A stretch of DNA of 64,000 nt from Ischnura elegans (GCF_921293095.1 NC_060251.1:89142566-89206565), one strand, 5' to 3'. Shown: positions 35,194 to 46,989, numbered from the stretch's first letter. Program-made: numbers and translations. The notes: generated by a model not told the origin, from the sequence alone.

Positions 35194-36547
35194 TCATATC
35201 CGGCGTGGATAATAATATCGGGAGTGGTCAAACCTCGGGCGCTGGTCGTGACTCCTTCCCTGGGGTTCACTGTGATATCTGGGTCCTTCCCAATGCCTGC
35301 CAGGAATAGGCCTCCACTGCGTAGACCTTTGCCGTTGCATGTAATGCTCGCGGTAAGGGTCAAACGGCACCCTAGGTCTGCCGTACCTGTAACCGTTGAA
35401 TGGGACCTCGGTGGTGAAGTGAACCTCGTATGAAAGGGACCTTTGGGGAGGGTCTACCGACCATTTCTGTGGAGGGGGCCTGTGAGGTGGATAGCCCCTG
35501 TGAGGAGGATATCCCCTGTAAGGGGGAGGCGGGGGCAGATAAGGCGGGTGTCTCTCTGTGGTGGTGATCGAAGGCAGGCTGGTAGTTGGTGAGTCCGTGG
35601 TAGTGGTAAAGGCGGGTGTGGTAGTTTCCGCTTGATCCTGCTTCTCGATACTCTGCACTCCACCGGTGCCGTCTGGATCTCCGTCAACCTCACCGTCTGG
35701 TTTGGGTGAGCCTCCTGCACCCGCGTTGCTACCGGAGTTTGAGTTGGACCCGCTCAAAGAATTGGAGCTGGAGTCAGAATCCGACTGGGATTTCGAATCG
35801 GAGGCGGAATTGGACCTCGAATCAGAGTTTGAATTCGAGTCAGACTTCGAATTTGAGTCAGACTTGGATTCAGAGTTGGAGACCGAGTTGGAGACTGAGT
35901 TTGACACTGCGTTGGATACTGCGTTTGCGTTTGCGTTGGCCACCGCATTGGCCACGCTGGTCGCCGTGATGTGGTTGTAAGTGGAGAAGTAGTTCTGGAA
36001 CCTCTGTACCAGGCCTTCCAGAAGGTTGGGGAACTGATAGATGACGACCCTCTTCCCATCCGCTTCGGGAACGGTTATCGAGACTGGAGTGGTTGTCTTC
36101 GGAGCTCCCAGGAAGGACGGGGAGTTATTGGAGGCTCCAGAGTCTACGGCCGGATCGATATCGTCACCATCCGAGTCGTCGCCTGTAGCGTCTGAGATCG
36201 GCGATGCCATCCCGTTAGAGTCTGCAGGGGTAGCCTCCGTTGCTGAACCATCGTCTCCCATACCAGGAGTCTCAGTTGTCGCTGCCATATTGTCATCGCC
36301 GCTGGCAGCTGTATCAGTGGACTGAGTTGCTGTCTCGGTTGGTGCGGCAGGTGTCGTAGCTGTTGGATATGCCAGGATGGCAGTGCCGGGAGCCGTTGCT
36401 AATGGGTACGCTGACGTGAAAGGCGCGACCGCTGCCAGTGGTACGAGGGGTAGCGCCCCCTCGGACGCGTACAGCGGGGAAGCTTCGGCAGTCGTCAGGC
36501 CCACGTGCTGAGCCCAGATCGGGAGGAGGTTTTCCTGGAAGTATTTG
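35194..36547 (-). CDS. Gene 2, terminal coding exon: Ser-X repeat secreted protein (residues 72-521)
   Basis: A long pyrimidine tract ending GCAG precedes 36547. The first base (C) completes a split codon, matching the phase 2 donor at 54906. The frame runs 450 codons to TGA. Order of regions: ENLLPIWAQ; Ala/Pro/Val-rich (about 96-140); Thr/Ala/Asp-rich acidic (about 140-210); a probable amphipathic helix FPNLLEGLVQRFQNYF (about 243-258); Ala-Asn repeats, then a Ser-X alternating tract (about 282-345; X mainly Asn, Asp, Val, Lys, Glu); a Thr-rich linker (378-401); and a Pro/Tyr/Arg/His-rich tail (about 403-521) with YPPHRGYPPHR repeats and a SRYYYPRRI end. There is no cysteine. Serine codons vary among the TCN set and AGC. 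A GTGAGT shortly after the stop, near 35172, might be a donor in the 3' UTR. I do not recognise the family; the composition suggests a matrix, eggshell, cuticle or silk-like protein. Confidence 0.8.
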
Positions 36548-37730
36548 CTGCGAAGGAATGGAGAAGAGAGGAGGAGAAAGGAGGGATTAGCATTCAAGGT
36601 AGGATGCCATAAAAAATTATTGCTATCATCTGTTATGTTTGACAGTTTCATGTTTAACTGAATGGAAGCTATTCATAATTGAAACGATGTAATTAATTTT
36701 ATAGTTACTACTTTCACTATCCGAAATGAAAATGCTTAAAGATATTTCAATAAGTTATAATTTCATTTTTGGAGCTGGTACACCATTTTAGTGTGTAGCA
36801 TTATTTTAATTTTTCCTTAGTGATCAATATTATTTTGCTTTATTTTTACTCTATATTGGAAAAAAAATATTTGGTCCAAATTTTTATCGGTTGAGAAATT
36901 TTTGAATTACATATGTCTTTGGACAATGCGATGAAAATTAATATCAGTTGGGAAATTAGTTTTATTTCGAGTCATGAATGAAATCGTATGCATTTTACAT
37001 CGATCAAAAGGCCGCTTCGCCACTTTTAGTAGATATATTTAGTTTTTTTCATGAAATAAGGCTAAAACGGGCGATGCACAGTGTTACGCCGCTCTGGAGT
37101 CCCACATATTTGGCCTACACTGTATACAGATACTAAAGAAAGTCTGGCATCAGAGAAAATGAGGCCGCGTGCACAGAACAATTGATTGACAGAAGGTAAG
37201 AAGGAAGGGAGAAGTGAGAACAGGGGCTTAGCCAGGGGGTGAGTGAGTGGGGGGACGGCGATTTGCCCCAGACGAAATATTGAGGGGTGGCACTGTGGAG
37301 TCAAAGGCCGCCAGCTAGCATAGTACGGACGCCACTGATGTGGCTAAAATGGGTTTGAATTCGAGCTCCGGTCGGTTGCAAGTGAGTGCAGAGGGCTATA
37401 ATGGCCGCGTCAAATAGGAGTTATCACATTCCGTAATAATCGCGGAAGCTCATGAGTATGCATAGTTGCACCCGATGTTTTGAAAACTATTTTTTGCAAT
37501 AAGCTATGGTATTATCTCGAAATAATCAGGATATATATAGCAGACCATTACTGACTCTTTCCTGTACTATGCGTTTAAAAATTTGTCTCAGTTTTTCTCA
37601 GATTTTATTTGGTGAAAGACTGATAAAGACCAGAAGTAAATACATATAAAAATTAAGTTTTCACTATGTTCTTTGTCTTCAAAAGAGAAAAATTGCGGCT
37701 GGTAGAGGGGGGGTGATGCATGCTCTAAAG

Positions 37731-37901
37731 CACGACTCCTCAACCTTCTTTAATGCAAGGGCCAAAAATGTAATCTAAATGAAAATTATTGGCTAAAATT
37801 TTGCGATTTTTGGCATTTTTATTTTTGACAAATGTAACGATGTTTGGTTCGGGATACAATATTCTCTTATGCCTCTAGGGGCCGCGGGTTGATGACCCTT
37901 G
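37731..37901. mobile_element. hAT-like MITE with 8-base target duplication
   Basis: The left end 'cacgactcctcaacc' and the right end, reading on the other strand 'caagggtcatcaacc', form imperfect terminal inverted repeats. The element is flanked by 'ctctaaag' (37723-37730) and 'ctataaag' (37902-37909), an 8-base duplication with one mismatch, as made by hAT transposases. It is 171 bases long and non-coding. Confidence 0.75.
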
Positions 37902-38939
37902 CTATAAAGGCTTCAATTCGTAAAGCAAGTGGGAGGAAATGAAAGAAAGAAGCGGGGGGAAAAGTGATCGCATGGCTGTCAGAATGACCTGTATAGCGTT
38001 CTAGAATATAATTGGAATTGCGAGTCGTCTTGGAAACTTTACTCATTGAAAAGCATAGAACAGGGTATTTCCCCTTTTCTACCGCCAACCCCGTTGCGGA
38101 AGGGACAACGCGTCCTCGCCCACCGCGGCAAATGTCTATAAGCATTTAAATGCATTGAAGCAATATAAAATTGTTAATTTTTATGAAAATAATTACTGAA
38201 ATTCCTCATGCATTGGTAAGAAAACCATTAGCATCGGCCCACCGCAGCTTTGCCATCCTTACACTCATAACATCATATTAACTAATTCAAATTATTTAAA
38301 TTAGTTAATTCAAATTATTTAAATCTCGCGCTAATTATCCCCTCAAGTAAACAAGGTTACGCGCATTTTTTCCATGAATACCGCGATTCGCCTAAGGTTA
38401 CTGATCCTACCTATAAGCTACTGTAACTTAACTTTAGGTAGGCAAGCGGTCAACGCTTTTGCCCAAACTGCTCAGTGCTCTTTCATCTTATCAATCATTG
38501 AGATCGAACGTATCTTTCAAATGTTCATTTTTTACATCCTCCTTTTGGCATCGAAATTCATCATTTTTCCAAATTTAATGTTTTGAGCATCCTCTTGGAA
38601 TTTCCCCACCCCTGCAAGAACTATTGTCGGTTTACCGAAGTGTTTGGGAAATACCTTTACGTGCAGTGAACCATGAAATTCATTTAATCCCACGACGCGT
38701 CGAATTTTACGGCGCATCTCGTATCGCTTCGTTGCCTTTGATTGGTCTTTGCGGTTTAAGCCATTTTGTGCGCTTGGCGCGTGACATTCCACAGCGTGAT
38801 TTTTTTCATCACCCAAGGCTCTGTTTTGAACGGTCATTGAGTCGGAGACCTTCCTGCAGGACTCGTAGCATTAGCCCTACTTCGGCTTTGTTGATTTCTC
38901 ATCGCAACTGCTCCATTAAGAACTAAACTAATGAATAGC

Positions 38940-39030
38940 GGATTCTCCCAAAGTGAGAACATTGGGTGGGGTACTGATCTAAGGTCCCGGGTTCAAATCC
39001 CGAGTAAAGAATAAAGATACCCAAAAAGAA
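38940..39030 (+). repeat. Degenerate tRNA-derived SINE head
   Basis: The block 'aaggtcccgggttcaaatcc' contains a good B box, after an A-box-like region around 38960. A closely similar block occurs at 45290. No cloverleaf is intact. Confidence 0.5.
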
Positions 39031-40177
39031 AAATCTCATCAATAAGTCATTTAGCCCAAATAAATAAATAAAACTTTGTAAGGTTCAAATAGTGGAGGTT
39101 CCACAAAGTAAAGCCTGTAAGATATCAGTCATTTAGCCCTCCTACCCAGATGGTGTGAAATTAAAACCGCCTGCGGTTTCGTTCGGGATGAGGTCTATCC
39201 TCATCTAATCAAAATTCAATTCTGGTTCAGTTATTAAGAAAACGAAAGGTTTAATTTTCAATTACTTCTCTTTTACTTGGCTCTCAAATTCCGTGCTTCG
39301 TTTCCTCTTGGTTCCTGGTTGAGTGCAGAAAAACGCAAGCTGAGCATTATTCTTAGAGTGCCAGTTGATGAGTTTTTTCCGTAATATTGTTTCAGTTTTC
39401 TTCAGTTAATCACTATTTATCCCTTTGTTGGTTTTGATAAGAGATTTTTTAATTATCATCCGCTTCAGGACACATGGAATTTGCTAATGGCGCAATAAAT
39501 CTTTGCAGGTTGTAAATATAATTAATGATGTATATGTGTACCGATTTGTCCGAAAATATTTCTTTTGCATGCATATTAATTGCAGAAGTTAACGTTATCA
39601 ATCTGGCTTAGGGCTGTTGAAGAGGATAGCTCATATGGCTCTTTTTCTATTTTAATCAACGAAGGTAAAAAAAGGAGGAGAGATAAGTCAAAAGCAAAAT
39701 ATCTCTGTTATGTAAAATTTTTTAAGCGTCTGGCTAAATATGAAAACAGATTTACCAAATTATTTCATGGTAAGGCTAATCGTATCATGTATTCTTTTAA
39801 ATAACAGCTCATTTTTTTTAGTAGTTAGAATTTATTTAAGACGCTACATTCATTATTTAGGGTTTAAACAAAGCGGCAGGAAAACCTCTTCAGGGAGTTA
39901 ACGTTAATGTGAGATGCAGTGAGATTCAGCTATGTGAAACAGACAGAGCAATAATCAGGAGTGTCATCTTGTGTGGAGGCTGTTAATATAATAACATCCT
40001 TCCTCAGTTTTGAACTGCGATAAAATGGGTAAAATTGTATCGTGTCTACACAAGGATGTTACCAACTCCTTGTGATGGAAATCTCATCCCTTGTCTGACA
40101 TTTGCTTCCCCTTGAACATGCTCCGTGATGCAAGCAATGGGAAATGCGCTCTTCCAATATTTATTTAATCTCCATAG

Positions 40178-40400
40178 TAGTGGCGTAACTATGGGCGGGG
40201 ATGAGGGGATAGTCCCCCCCCCCCCAAAGCCTTAGAGGAATAAAAAAATATCAAAAACAATTGTCTAGTTTTTACATGTAATAACTGCACCTGCTTAAGC
40301 TATATCTTTAGTGCCAAAATTAAGTAAAATGTCCAGGCATGTCATTTTTCAAACATTTTCCCGTTGCCTGGGGTGGGGGGTCGGAAATCTAGACCACGTG
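40178..40400 (+). repeat. Element with 'gtggcgtaac' start and G-run/C-run
   Basis: It starts 'tagtggcgtaactatgggcg', followed by G-runs and a 12-C run, an arrangement close to 16060 and 29902. A right end is not clear, though a G-run recurs at about 40370. It is probably a fragment of a DNA transposon. Confidence 0.4.
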
Positions 40401-40564
40401 ATGTCTCTCTTAGGTCTGATAGGCTGACTACAATCATATAACTTGTTTAATGTTCTTAATTTCGATATGAAATGAAGTTGACATAAAATTCAACAGCCAC
40501 GACCACTCCTTCCTGTTCATGAACGTTGAACAGGAAGTAACATATGAACTTCGCCTTTGCTAAA

Positions 40565-40798
40565 CAGTGACGTCATGGCAAAATAAGTAGTGACGGGACG
40601 TGCTTTCCTTAACTTCTTTTAGAAGTGAAATATTACTCTGTGTGTTCTTGTATTACAAGTTATGATTTACGCCTTATTGCAATTTTTTTGTTTTAGTTAC
40701 GAATGCAGGTAATAGAAATTTTAAGGCAACAAAATTGATTTGTGTTATTTGACTCTTATGTCTTTTGTTAACCAGTACTGGCGTTCCGGCACCATGAC
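40565..40798 (+). repeat. 'gcgttccggcac' repeat family, copy A
   Basis: It begins 'cagtgacgtcatggcaaaat' and ends 'ggcgttccggcaccatga'. The inner AT-rich body shares 'attactctgtgtg', 'ttacgaatg', 'ggcaacaaaatt' and 'atgtcttttgttaaccagt' with the copies at 44720 and 47655. It is a non-autonomous dispersed repeat, possibly hAT-like because one copy shows CAGTGCCGGAACG ends. Confidence 0.7.
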
Positions 40799-40799
40799 A

Positions 40800-40940
40800 C
40801 CACTGCAATTCACTTTCCGATGTCTTTAATGCTGTATCCGTTTTCCTCTAATATGCTACCCAAATAGTTGAATTGCTCAACCTGCTCAAGTTTTTCCCCA
40901 CCTACCTTTTACCTTGAGTCTCTCAGTAAGAGTGAGTACC
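40800..40940 (-). mobile_element. Short LINE reverse-transcriptase scrap
   Basis: On the minus strand one frame reads LEQVEQFNYLGSILEENGYSIKDI, an obvious match to the 'xxVxxFxYLGSxLxxxGxxxxEI' block near the end of the reverse transcriptase domain of arthropod LINEs. The rest is unrecognisable. Confidence 0.75.
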
Positions 40941-41785
40941 TAGCTCGCGGTGCTTTTAAAAAACCATACCCAATCCATCCATGCCTTCTGTCTCATCCGC
41001 ACATCATCTGGAAGCTGTTTCTCATCACCCGCCATGCTCTGATAACTGTTTACAATGCCAATAATAATTTAGAGGCTGGGGTTTCAATTTTGGCCACGGC
41101 TTTTTCTTTTGCTCCGCGGATGCCATCCGCACTCTTCAGGTTCAATCAGCTGAATTCCTCACGCGTAGATATATCTCATGGATCTCCCGCCGGTGGAGCC
41201 CTCTGGACGGGAGCGAGCGGACTTCGTCCCAAAAAAGAAGATTTGCATTCAATGGAGCGCGCGCCTTCTCGAAACCAGTTGTTGCACATATCAGGGCGTG
41301 GCACTCGGCCGGCCTTGAGTAAGACCCCTTGCCCTCTCCCAGCAACTCATCCCACTGCCCTCCCATTTCTCTCAGGTTTCTCCAAGGTGATCTTGGCTCA
41401 TCCGCAGATCCGCCTTAACGCAGGGTTTTCACGATTTCATCCATTACGCCCACTGTGTGCGCGACCATCGATCCGAAACGAGTGCGAATTGTCGTAATAC
41501 GCTATGGTGAATACAAAATTGCGCTCGTGTCAAGAAAAAGAAGGCTATTTTTATAATGTTTTCAAGGATTCAAGACTTTTGACTAGCACAATGACCTTTG
41601 CAATGAATGGTTGAGGCCTTTGCCTTGTGGGATTCCATCGTAAGTTAGGATAACGCCAAAAAAAACTTCGCCTTCTACAACTTAACTTTTAATCGTCGAA
41701 TTCTTTCGATCCACCGTATTATTTTAAGGAAATCAATAAATACCTTTTGGAAATTTAATCTGCTTTGTTCGCTAGTGGCCTTTAA

Positions 41786-44396
41786 CACTAGAATGCCGAA
41801 GGGTGTCATTTTGACACCCTACGCGTACATTTTTTGCGGAGCTGGCCCTTAGAGAGTGTTTTAGTAAAAAATCTTTCGTGACTTTTATTCATTTTTAGAT
41901 CTTAACAAAACGACAGTAAAAGGGATACCCCCCCTAATTTTTTTCGTCTCAAAAATTCAAATTTACCTTGAATGCCGGAGGGTGTCATTTTGACACCCAG
42001 TATATAATATCATTTCTTTCTTCGGTTTAGGTCTCTCGTGGGATGCGGCTTGATAATTATTTGTCAAATTAGTATAGTTTAGTACATTATCTTCATGTGT
42101 AGTACCTTTAGGTATAGTATAGTATATTTTAGTATAGTATATTACCTTCATGATTGCTTGTTTTACATAATTTCAATGAGCATAGGCTGTATACTACTTA
42201 TTTCAAAAGTTTAGTAGCTCGTAAGGTAAGTATATTCCGCTGCCTTTTTCAAATGATTCGCCTTGAAACCAGCTAGTTTTTTTACCGCGGTGACACTTAT
42301 TTGCCCTGAAACATTGCAGTGAAGTGACGCGCGCGACAATGCAGTTAGCTGCTGCCGAGCCTCTGTGTTCGGCTGCCTGGCTCGCGCGCGTGTTTGGCGG
42401 ACTGGGTCACTTGTGTATCGCGACCTGCTGCTTGACTTGCTTCGGCAGTTCTGTCTTGATAATGGCACTGCATAGACGTGTTACGACGGAGCAAAGTATT
42501 GCAATACTAAACGATATTTCTCGAGATGTGTCGGAGAAAGGGTCTGATGCAGATCTTGAGACGGACAACGATTGGGTTGCACAGGAGGTGCAATTTAGAT
42601 CATCCAAAAATGATTAAAATAGTGAGCACGGTCAGTTTCAGTGTTTTTTATATTACAGTTTAGTAATTTAATCACGAAAGATACACATATTTATTTTACA
42701 ATACGCATATACACATAATTGAGTTACTGGATCTGCACTGGTTATCGGACAGAAAAGAAATTGTGCGTGGTCGTGACATGGTGTGCCGACGTGGAAGGGG
42801 CGCTGGGTAGACTTCAAGGCGACTTCAACTCCTTGTTCAAGATCCTAAGGAGGAGATGGCCATGCTGAGGAATCATAACCTGAGCCTAACATAACCATTG
42901 ACGAACAGCTGTTTCTAAGCAAAGCTAGATGTCCATTCCAGCAATTCATGGCACCAAAGGCTGATAAGTATGGGCATAAATACTGGTTTGCAGTATATAA
43001 AGACAGTATGTATTTGGTAAACTGATTCCATTAACTTCCAGATTGACCAGAGGCGTCAAGGACGGCTCTCGTCAAGCTGACGATCGCGTTTCAGATCATG
43101 TTGTATTGAAACGTATGCAACCCTACATGAGCAAGGGCAGGAATGTAACCACTGGTATTTGTTTCACATCACTTTTGCTAACTCTACTCGAAACAAAAGG
43201 GTAATTGCCTTTCGGGAACCGTAAATAAGGGAAGAAAGGAAATACCTGGTGAAATAAAAGTTTCTCGGGAAGAGTTGTAATCAACTAAATTGAACAAAAA
43301 TAGTGACGTAACACTTACTGTTCATCACGGCAAACAGAAAAAAATGTGTTCTTGTTCTATGATCTCTTCGCCCTCATATTGACATTGGTAACAACTATAA
43401 CAAATCGCCCAAAACTGTAAGGTGTTGTAATGAGATAAACTTTGAAGTAGATATTATTGATCATATGGGGCGGAAATATTTGGTCAGAACTAGAACCAGG
43501 CCTGTTTTTTCTTTCCAGAATACTTTTGACTTGGTCACTATAAACTCCTGGATAATATATATAAGGAAATAACTTCACAAAAGATGTCCCGAATTATTTT
43601 TACAAAATTTATCGGAATAGCTTGCTTTTCCTTACATTGCGTCAACGAATATCTAGCAACCAAATCCAGAACTAACTAGGGATTGTCAAGTATAGATAAA
43701 ATGCAATGAAAACAGAACTGTTGCTTTTTGTAAGCTTAGTGAAAAGTCAGTCAACCTACGGCCAAAACAGACCAAAAGTGCCAGAATGTAGAGAATCTAC
43801 TATTTAGATGAAGCTTTTTGTAAGTCTGTATGAAAAAGTGTTCGATTTCTTTTTGGGTTCATATGAAGTTTTTGTAATTTACTTTTAAAAATTTCTTAGT
43901 TTTGTGGCCGCAATGGTTTTATTTTAATTTTCGTCTTTTTAAGCACACTTCTACATTCTATGACGAAAAATTGATGAAAAAAGTTAACAATAATAATAAA
44001 AAGAAAAGCAATCCTGTCATATTCATTTTAATTGTTTTGTGCACAAAATTTAACCAATTACAGTGAACAATAAATAATTATAAAAGAGTATTCAATGATT
44101 ATATATAGGTATTATTGCACTTTCATGCGTCCGCCGACGTTTCAGCGCAATCTTTTCGATGGATGGCGCATTCTAGGAGTGTATTTTTTTGTAAAAAAAA
44201 TTTTACTTCAATGGTACTCTATTAAAACATTAACTTCTTTTAAATATTAGGGCACAAAATCAGTATCAAACAAAAGTTGACACTATTGACTCCGAAATAA
44301 AGCTAATCTGCAACGTAACATGCATATAAAAACATGGGTGTCAAAATGACACCCTCCCGGCATTCTAGGGGATACAAATTTCCCGGCATTCTAGTG
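41786..44396 (+). mobile_element. Dead piggyBac-like transposon
   Basis: The element is bounded by TTAA on both sides (41782-41785 and 44397-44400). Its 13-base terminal inverted repeats, CACTAGAATGCCG, are perfect. A palindromic block GGGTGTCATTTTGACACCC occurs just inside the left end (about 41801-41819), again near 41978-41997, and next to the right end (about 44337-44357). These are probably subterminal transposase-binding repeats. The transposase remnants inside run on the plus strand but are broken. The element is 2611 bases, about the size of an autonomous piggyBac element. Confidence 0.9.
42462..43900 (+). pseudogene. piggyBac transposase pseudogene
   Basis: An ATG at about 42462 opens MALHRRVTTEQSIAIL and an acidic N-terminus to a stop near 42617. 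The catalytic core before the next recognisable part appears deleted. From about 42890 the pieces EPNITIDEQLF, ARCPFQQFMAPKADKYG and YWFAVYKDS match the 'NITVDEQL ... GRCPFxQYMPxKPxKYG' region of piggyBac transposases. Next come VVLKRMQPYMSKGRNVTT (about 43100-43155), then NRPKTVRCCNE with EVDIIDHMGRKYLVRTRT (about 43400-43500). Stops and frameshifts separate the blocks, and a terminal cysteine-rich domain is not recognisable. It cannot encode active protein. Confidence 0.85.
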
Positions 44397-44719
44397 TTAA
44401 TGGATTGCGTTCGTAGGCTCCTCATCATTCTTTGCTCTAGTCTTGAAAATGACACGGTATAGAAATTAGTCGAGCATTAAAAGTAAAAGATCCACAAAGT
44501 ATAGGTTTTTATTATTCCTAACTCACAATGCCTTTCCCTTGGGCTACAACCTTGCTGCGGTGGAAAGGCTTGCGCGTTCCTATGACCCCTAGAGCGGCAC
44601 TGGCCGGATTAATTCTAAATTATTCCCGGTACGGCCACCCATGCCAGATAGGCCGAAGAGTAGGAGTAAGACGAAAGGTAGTCCACGTGATGGTGTCACG
44701 TGAAAATCACTGTTGGAAT

Positions 44720-44900
44720 CAGTGACGTAATGGTAAAAAATTTCTGTACAAGTTATTATTTACATTTAATTATAAAACTTTTTGATTTGGTAACGAATGT
44801 AAGTATTAGATATTTTGGGGTAACAAAATTGATAAAAGATGAAGATTTGACTATCATGTCTTTTGTTAACCAGTGCCAGAATGGCGTTCCGGCACCGTGA
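44720..44900 (+). repeat. 'gcgttccggcac' repeat family, copy B
   Basis: It starts 'cagtgacgtaatggtaaaaa' and ends 'ggcgttccggcaccgtga'. The body matches copy A with a shortened 5' part, sharing 'atgtcttttgttaaccagtg'. It lies immediately downstream of the candidate alternative exon of gene 2. Confidence 0.7.
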
Positions 44901-44937
44901 CTCCTCTGGTTGGAATGGAAGTGGGATGCCCTAACAT

Positions 44938-45070
44938 TTATCTCTTCCCGGAAAACATGGAGTACAACCAAATGAGCCTCGGAAACTCATCAAACGGGTC
45001 TTGCAAAGGGTAGGGGTCGTTCGCGGCGGCGAGGTCGGCTAGGTCCTCGGGGTCGTCAACACACGAAATC
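44938..45070 (-). CDS. Candidate alternative last exon of gene 2 (or terminal exon of a separate gene)
   Basis: This is a GC-rich island on the minus strand inside the large last intron of gene 2. After an acceptor-like CTCTGCAAG the exon would begin at 45070 with one base completing a split codon. That phase matches the phase 2 donor at 54906, giving Gly at the junction. The frame encodes 43 residues rich in Asp, Pro and Ala (VDDPEDLADLAAANDPYP...), then an aromatic tail (RLIWLYSMFSGKR) and a TAA stop. Joined to the signal-peptide exon it would give a small secreted acidic protein of 114 residues. The AAG acceptor is not the strongest type. The ATG-led longer frame to 45126 has no signal peptide. 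It may instead be the last exon of an unrecognised gene, or chance. Confidence 0.4.
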
Positions 45071-45248
45071 CTTGCAGAGACTTGAAATGGAGAGGGTGAA
45101 GTACACGAAGACATAGGAGGCTGCATGAATGCTTCTTAAGTACGCCATGGACATCTACTTTAATCGGTAAAATACTTCAAGAATAATTAATTAAAATGTC
45201 CTTTGCAGAGGGTTTCAAAACTTTATCCATACACCTAAAATGGGGAGC

Positions 45249-45375
45249 GTGGTTGCCTAATGTATAGAGCATTCGGCTGTTGATTAAAGGTCCCGGATTC
45301 TAATTCCGGGTGAAGACCTCGTACACCTCCAAATTACAAATCCTCGAATTGTTAGGAGGTTCAGGTAAAAGAACT
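45249..45375 (+). repeat. tRNA-derived SINE with C-run
   Basis: The A-box-like 'tggttgcctaatgtatag' and B-box-like 'ggtcccggattctaattcc' are spaced as in a tRNA. The tail includes a 'cctcgaattgttaggagg' hairpin and a 13-C run. The 'aaaggtcccgg' head is shared with 38975. Confidence 0.55.
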
Positions 45376-46989
45376 GCCCCCCCCCCCTTTTGTGGTAAAA
45401 TTCACACACCCGTGACTTAGTCTGAGGTGAAATTTACTTCATCTTTACAAACCAACCTCCACGTTGAATCACTGCGGGAATAAGTGAGTACCCAAAGTAA
45501 GCGAGCGTGGTGATCCTTAGCGTAGACCGTTGAGCGTTGGGATACTTATCAAAGGTTTTTGAGCTGAAAACCCAGGTGAAGTGTTTCGACTTCCCCCTTA
45601 CAAAGTGCGTGATGGCCTTGGGAACAAAACTGTCGCCCCTACCTTGGATGTGTGACATTCATGGGGGTGGTTACCTAGTGAGGTCTACCCTAACCTAGTG
45701 AAACTAACATTAAGGTTTTGTGTTTATTGAACGAACCAGTCACAGTATCCCGAAAAAAATTTCTGTGAAGGACAATTCTTAAGTTTCTTCTTTTTTTATC
45801 TAACCAGATTCATTATAGTTTTTCTTCTTAGCTATTTTATTTAGCCTCTCCGTGGGTATATTTATTTCATGCCTTTTTATTCATCTCATATTACTGATCT
45901 TTTTAAGCACTAAATCAAGGCTATATTGAAGTTGGATGTCCTATGAGGGCATGGTGATGGATCAAATTTAAAAAATAGAAATAAATATCAACTTTTCACA
46001 TTCAGAATTTTATCTTCATGTGATTGCAAAATTAGCCAATATTATAAATGGAACAGTAAATCATATGTTTTTAATGCATGGGCTAAACTAATCTATACCA
46101 TCATTTCTTTTTTTTTTTTTAATTTCCTTTTTAAAAATGTTGCTATATAAATATATTAATAATTTAGTTACACTTTGGAAAAGAGCCTCGTGTATAAAAT
46201 AGAGGCGTTTGATAGTACCCTTTCTCATCTGATGAGAGAATCGAATGAAAAAAAAACAAGCGGCGGGGCGAGATCATGAGGCGAGTAGGATGGTAAGGGA
46301 GATAAGATGTTTGGTCTTCTGAAAACCCGAATATGGAGAAATTTTATTTATAGTAGACTTTAAGAAGATCGATGCCGCTCGATGTTGATTGCGCCACTCC
46401 TAATGACTTTAGATCTTAAAAAAAATGAAAGCTCGGACTGCAGTAGGCATATATTATTTATATTGCATGCTCAATGCAGTTTGAAAAATTAACAGTAGGT
46501 CTTCTCTAATATAAAATGGATTCGGCTGTTATAACCTTCCATTATCTGGCGAATTAGAGACCAGCTCAGGAGGAGTTCAAGCTAGAGAACCTTTGATTAT
46601 AGCCTTGTTCGCTTGTTACCACATAATGGAATGCGTTGGAAGGGATAATGAACTTGCAGAGTTAGATAAGGATATGTGGAGAGTACCAAGTCCTGGAAGG
46701 TAAATGATTTTCGGCCACACCCATTCCTATCAACTAAATTTTCCAAAGTTATTTCTTACGCCATAAATTAGTTTCCACAAAATTTAATTTGAACTACACA
46801 GTGCGAGAAATAAGCACATCCAAAATAGCGAATTCAATGTAAGTAGTAACTTCAACACTGGAGTAGATATGTCTAAGTAATTGCAATCAATTGGAATTAA
46901 TGAGTTCTTACCTAATTAGATACACTCGGGTGCTTCAAAACCATGGTATTGAGTTTAAAATCTACGCGATTGCTACCATTGTTCTAACT

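Larger units (their letters stand above)
36548..44937 (-). other. Gene 2, last intron, proximal part
   Basis: About 8.4 kb between the terminal exon and the candidate alternative exon. It holds a hAT-like MITE (37731), a SINE fragment (38940), a G/C-run element (40178), two copies of the 'gcgttccggcac' repeat (40565, 44720), a LINE scrap (40800) and a dead piggyBac element (41786). The remaining sequence is AT-rich. An AT-rich tandem/palindromic patch lies at about 38278-38325. Confidence 0.5.

Noticed and set aside
35666..35980. Plus-strand open frame rich in Glu/Ser/Leu/Phe
   Set aside because: It is the antisense of the Ser-X tract of gene 2. Periodic codons on one strand force a periodic frame on the other; there is no start context or splice support.
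40868..41497. 209-codon plus-strand open frame
   Set aside because: Its start overlaps a minus-strand LINE fragment and the rest shows no domain, signal peptide or codon bias. I regard it as a chance frame.
42324..42617. 97-codon frame in the piggyBac element as an intact gene
   Set aside because: Only its second half, from the internal ATG at about 42462, resembles a transposase N-terminus, and it stops before the catalytic core.
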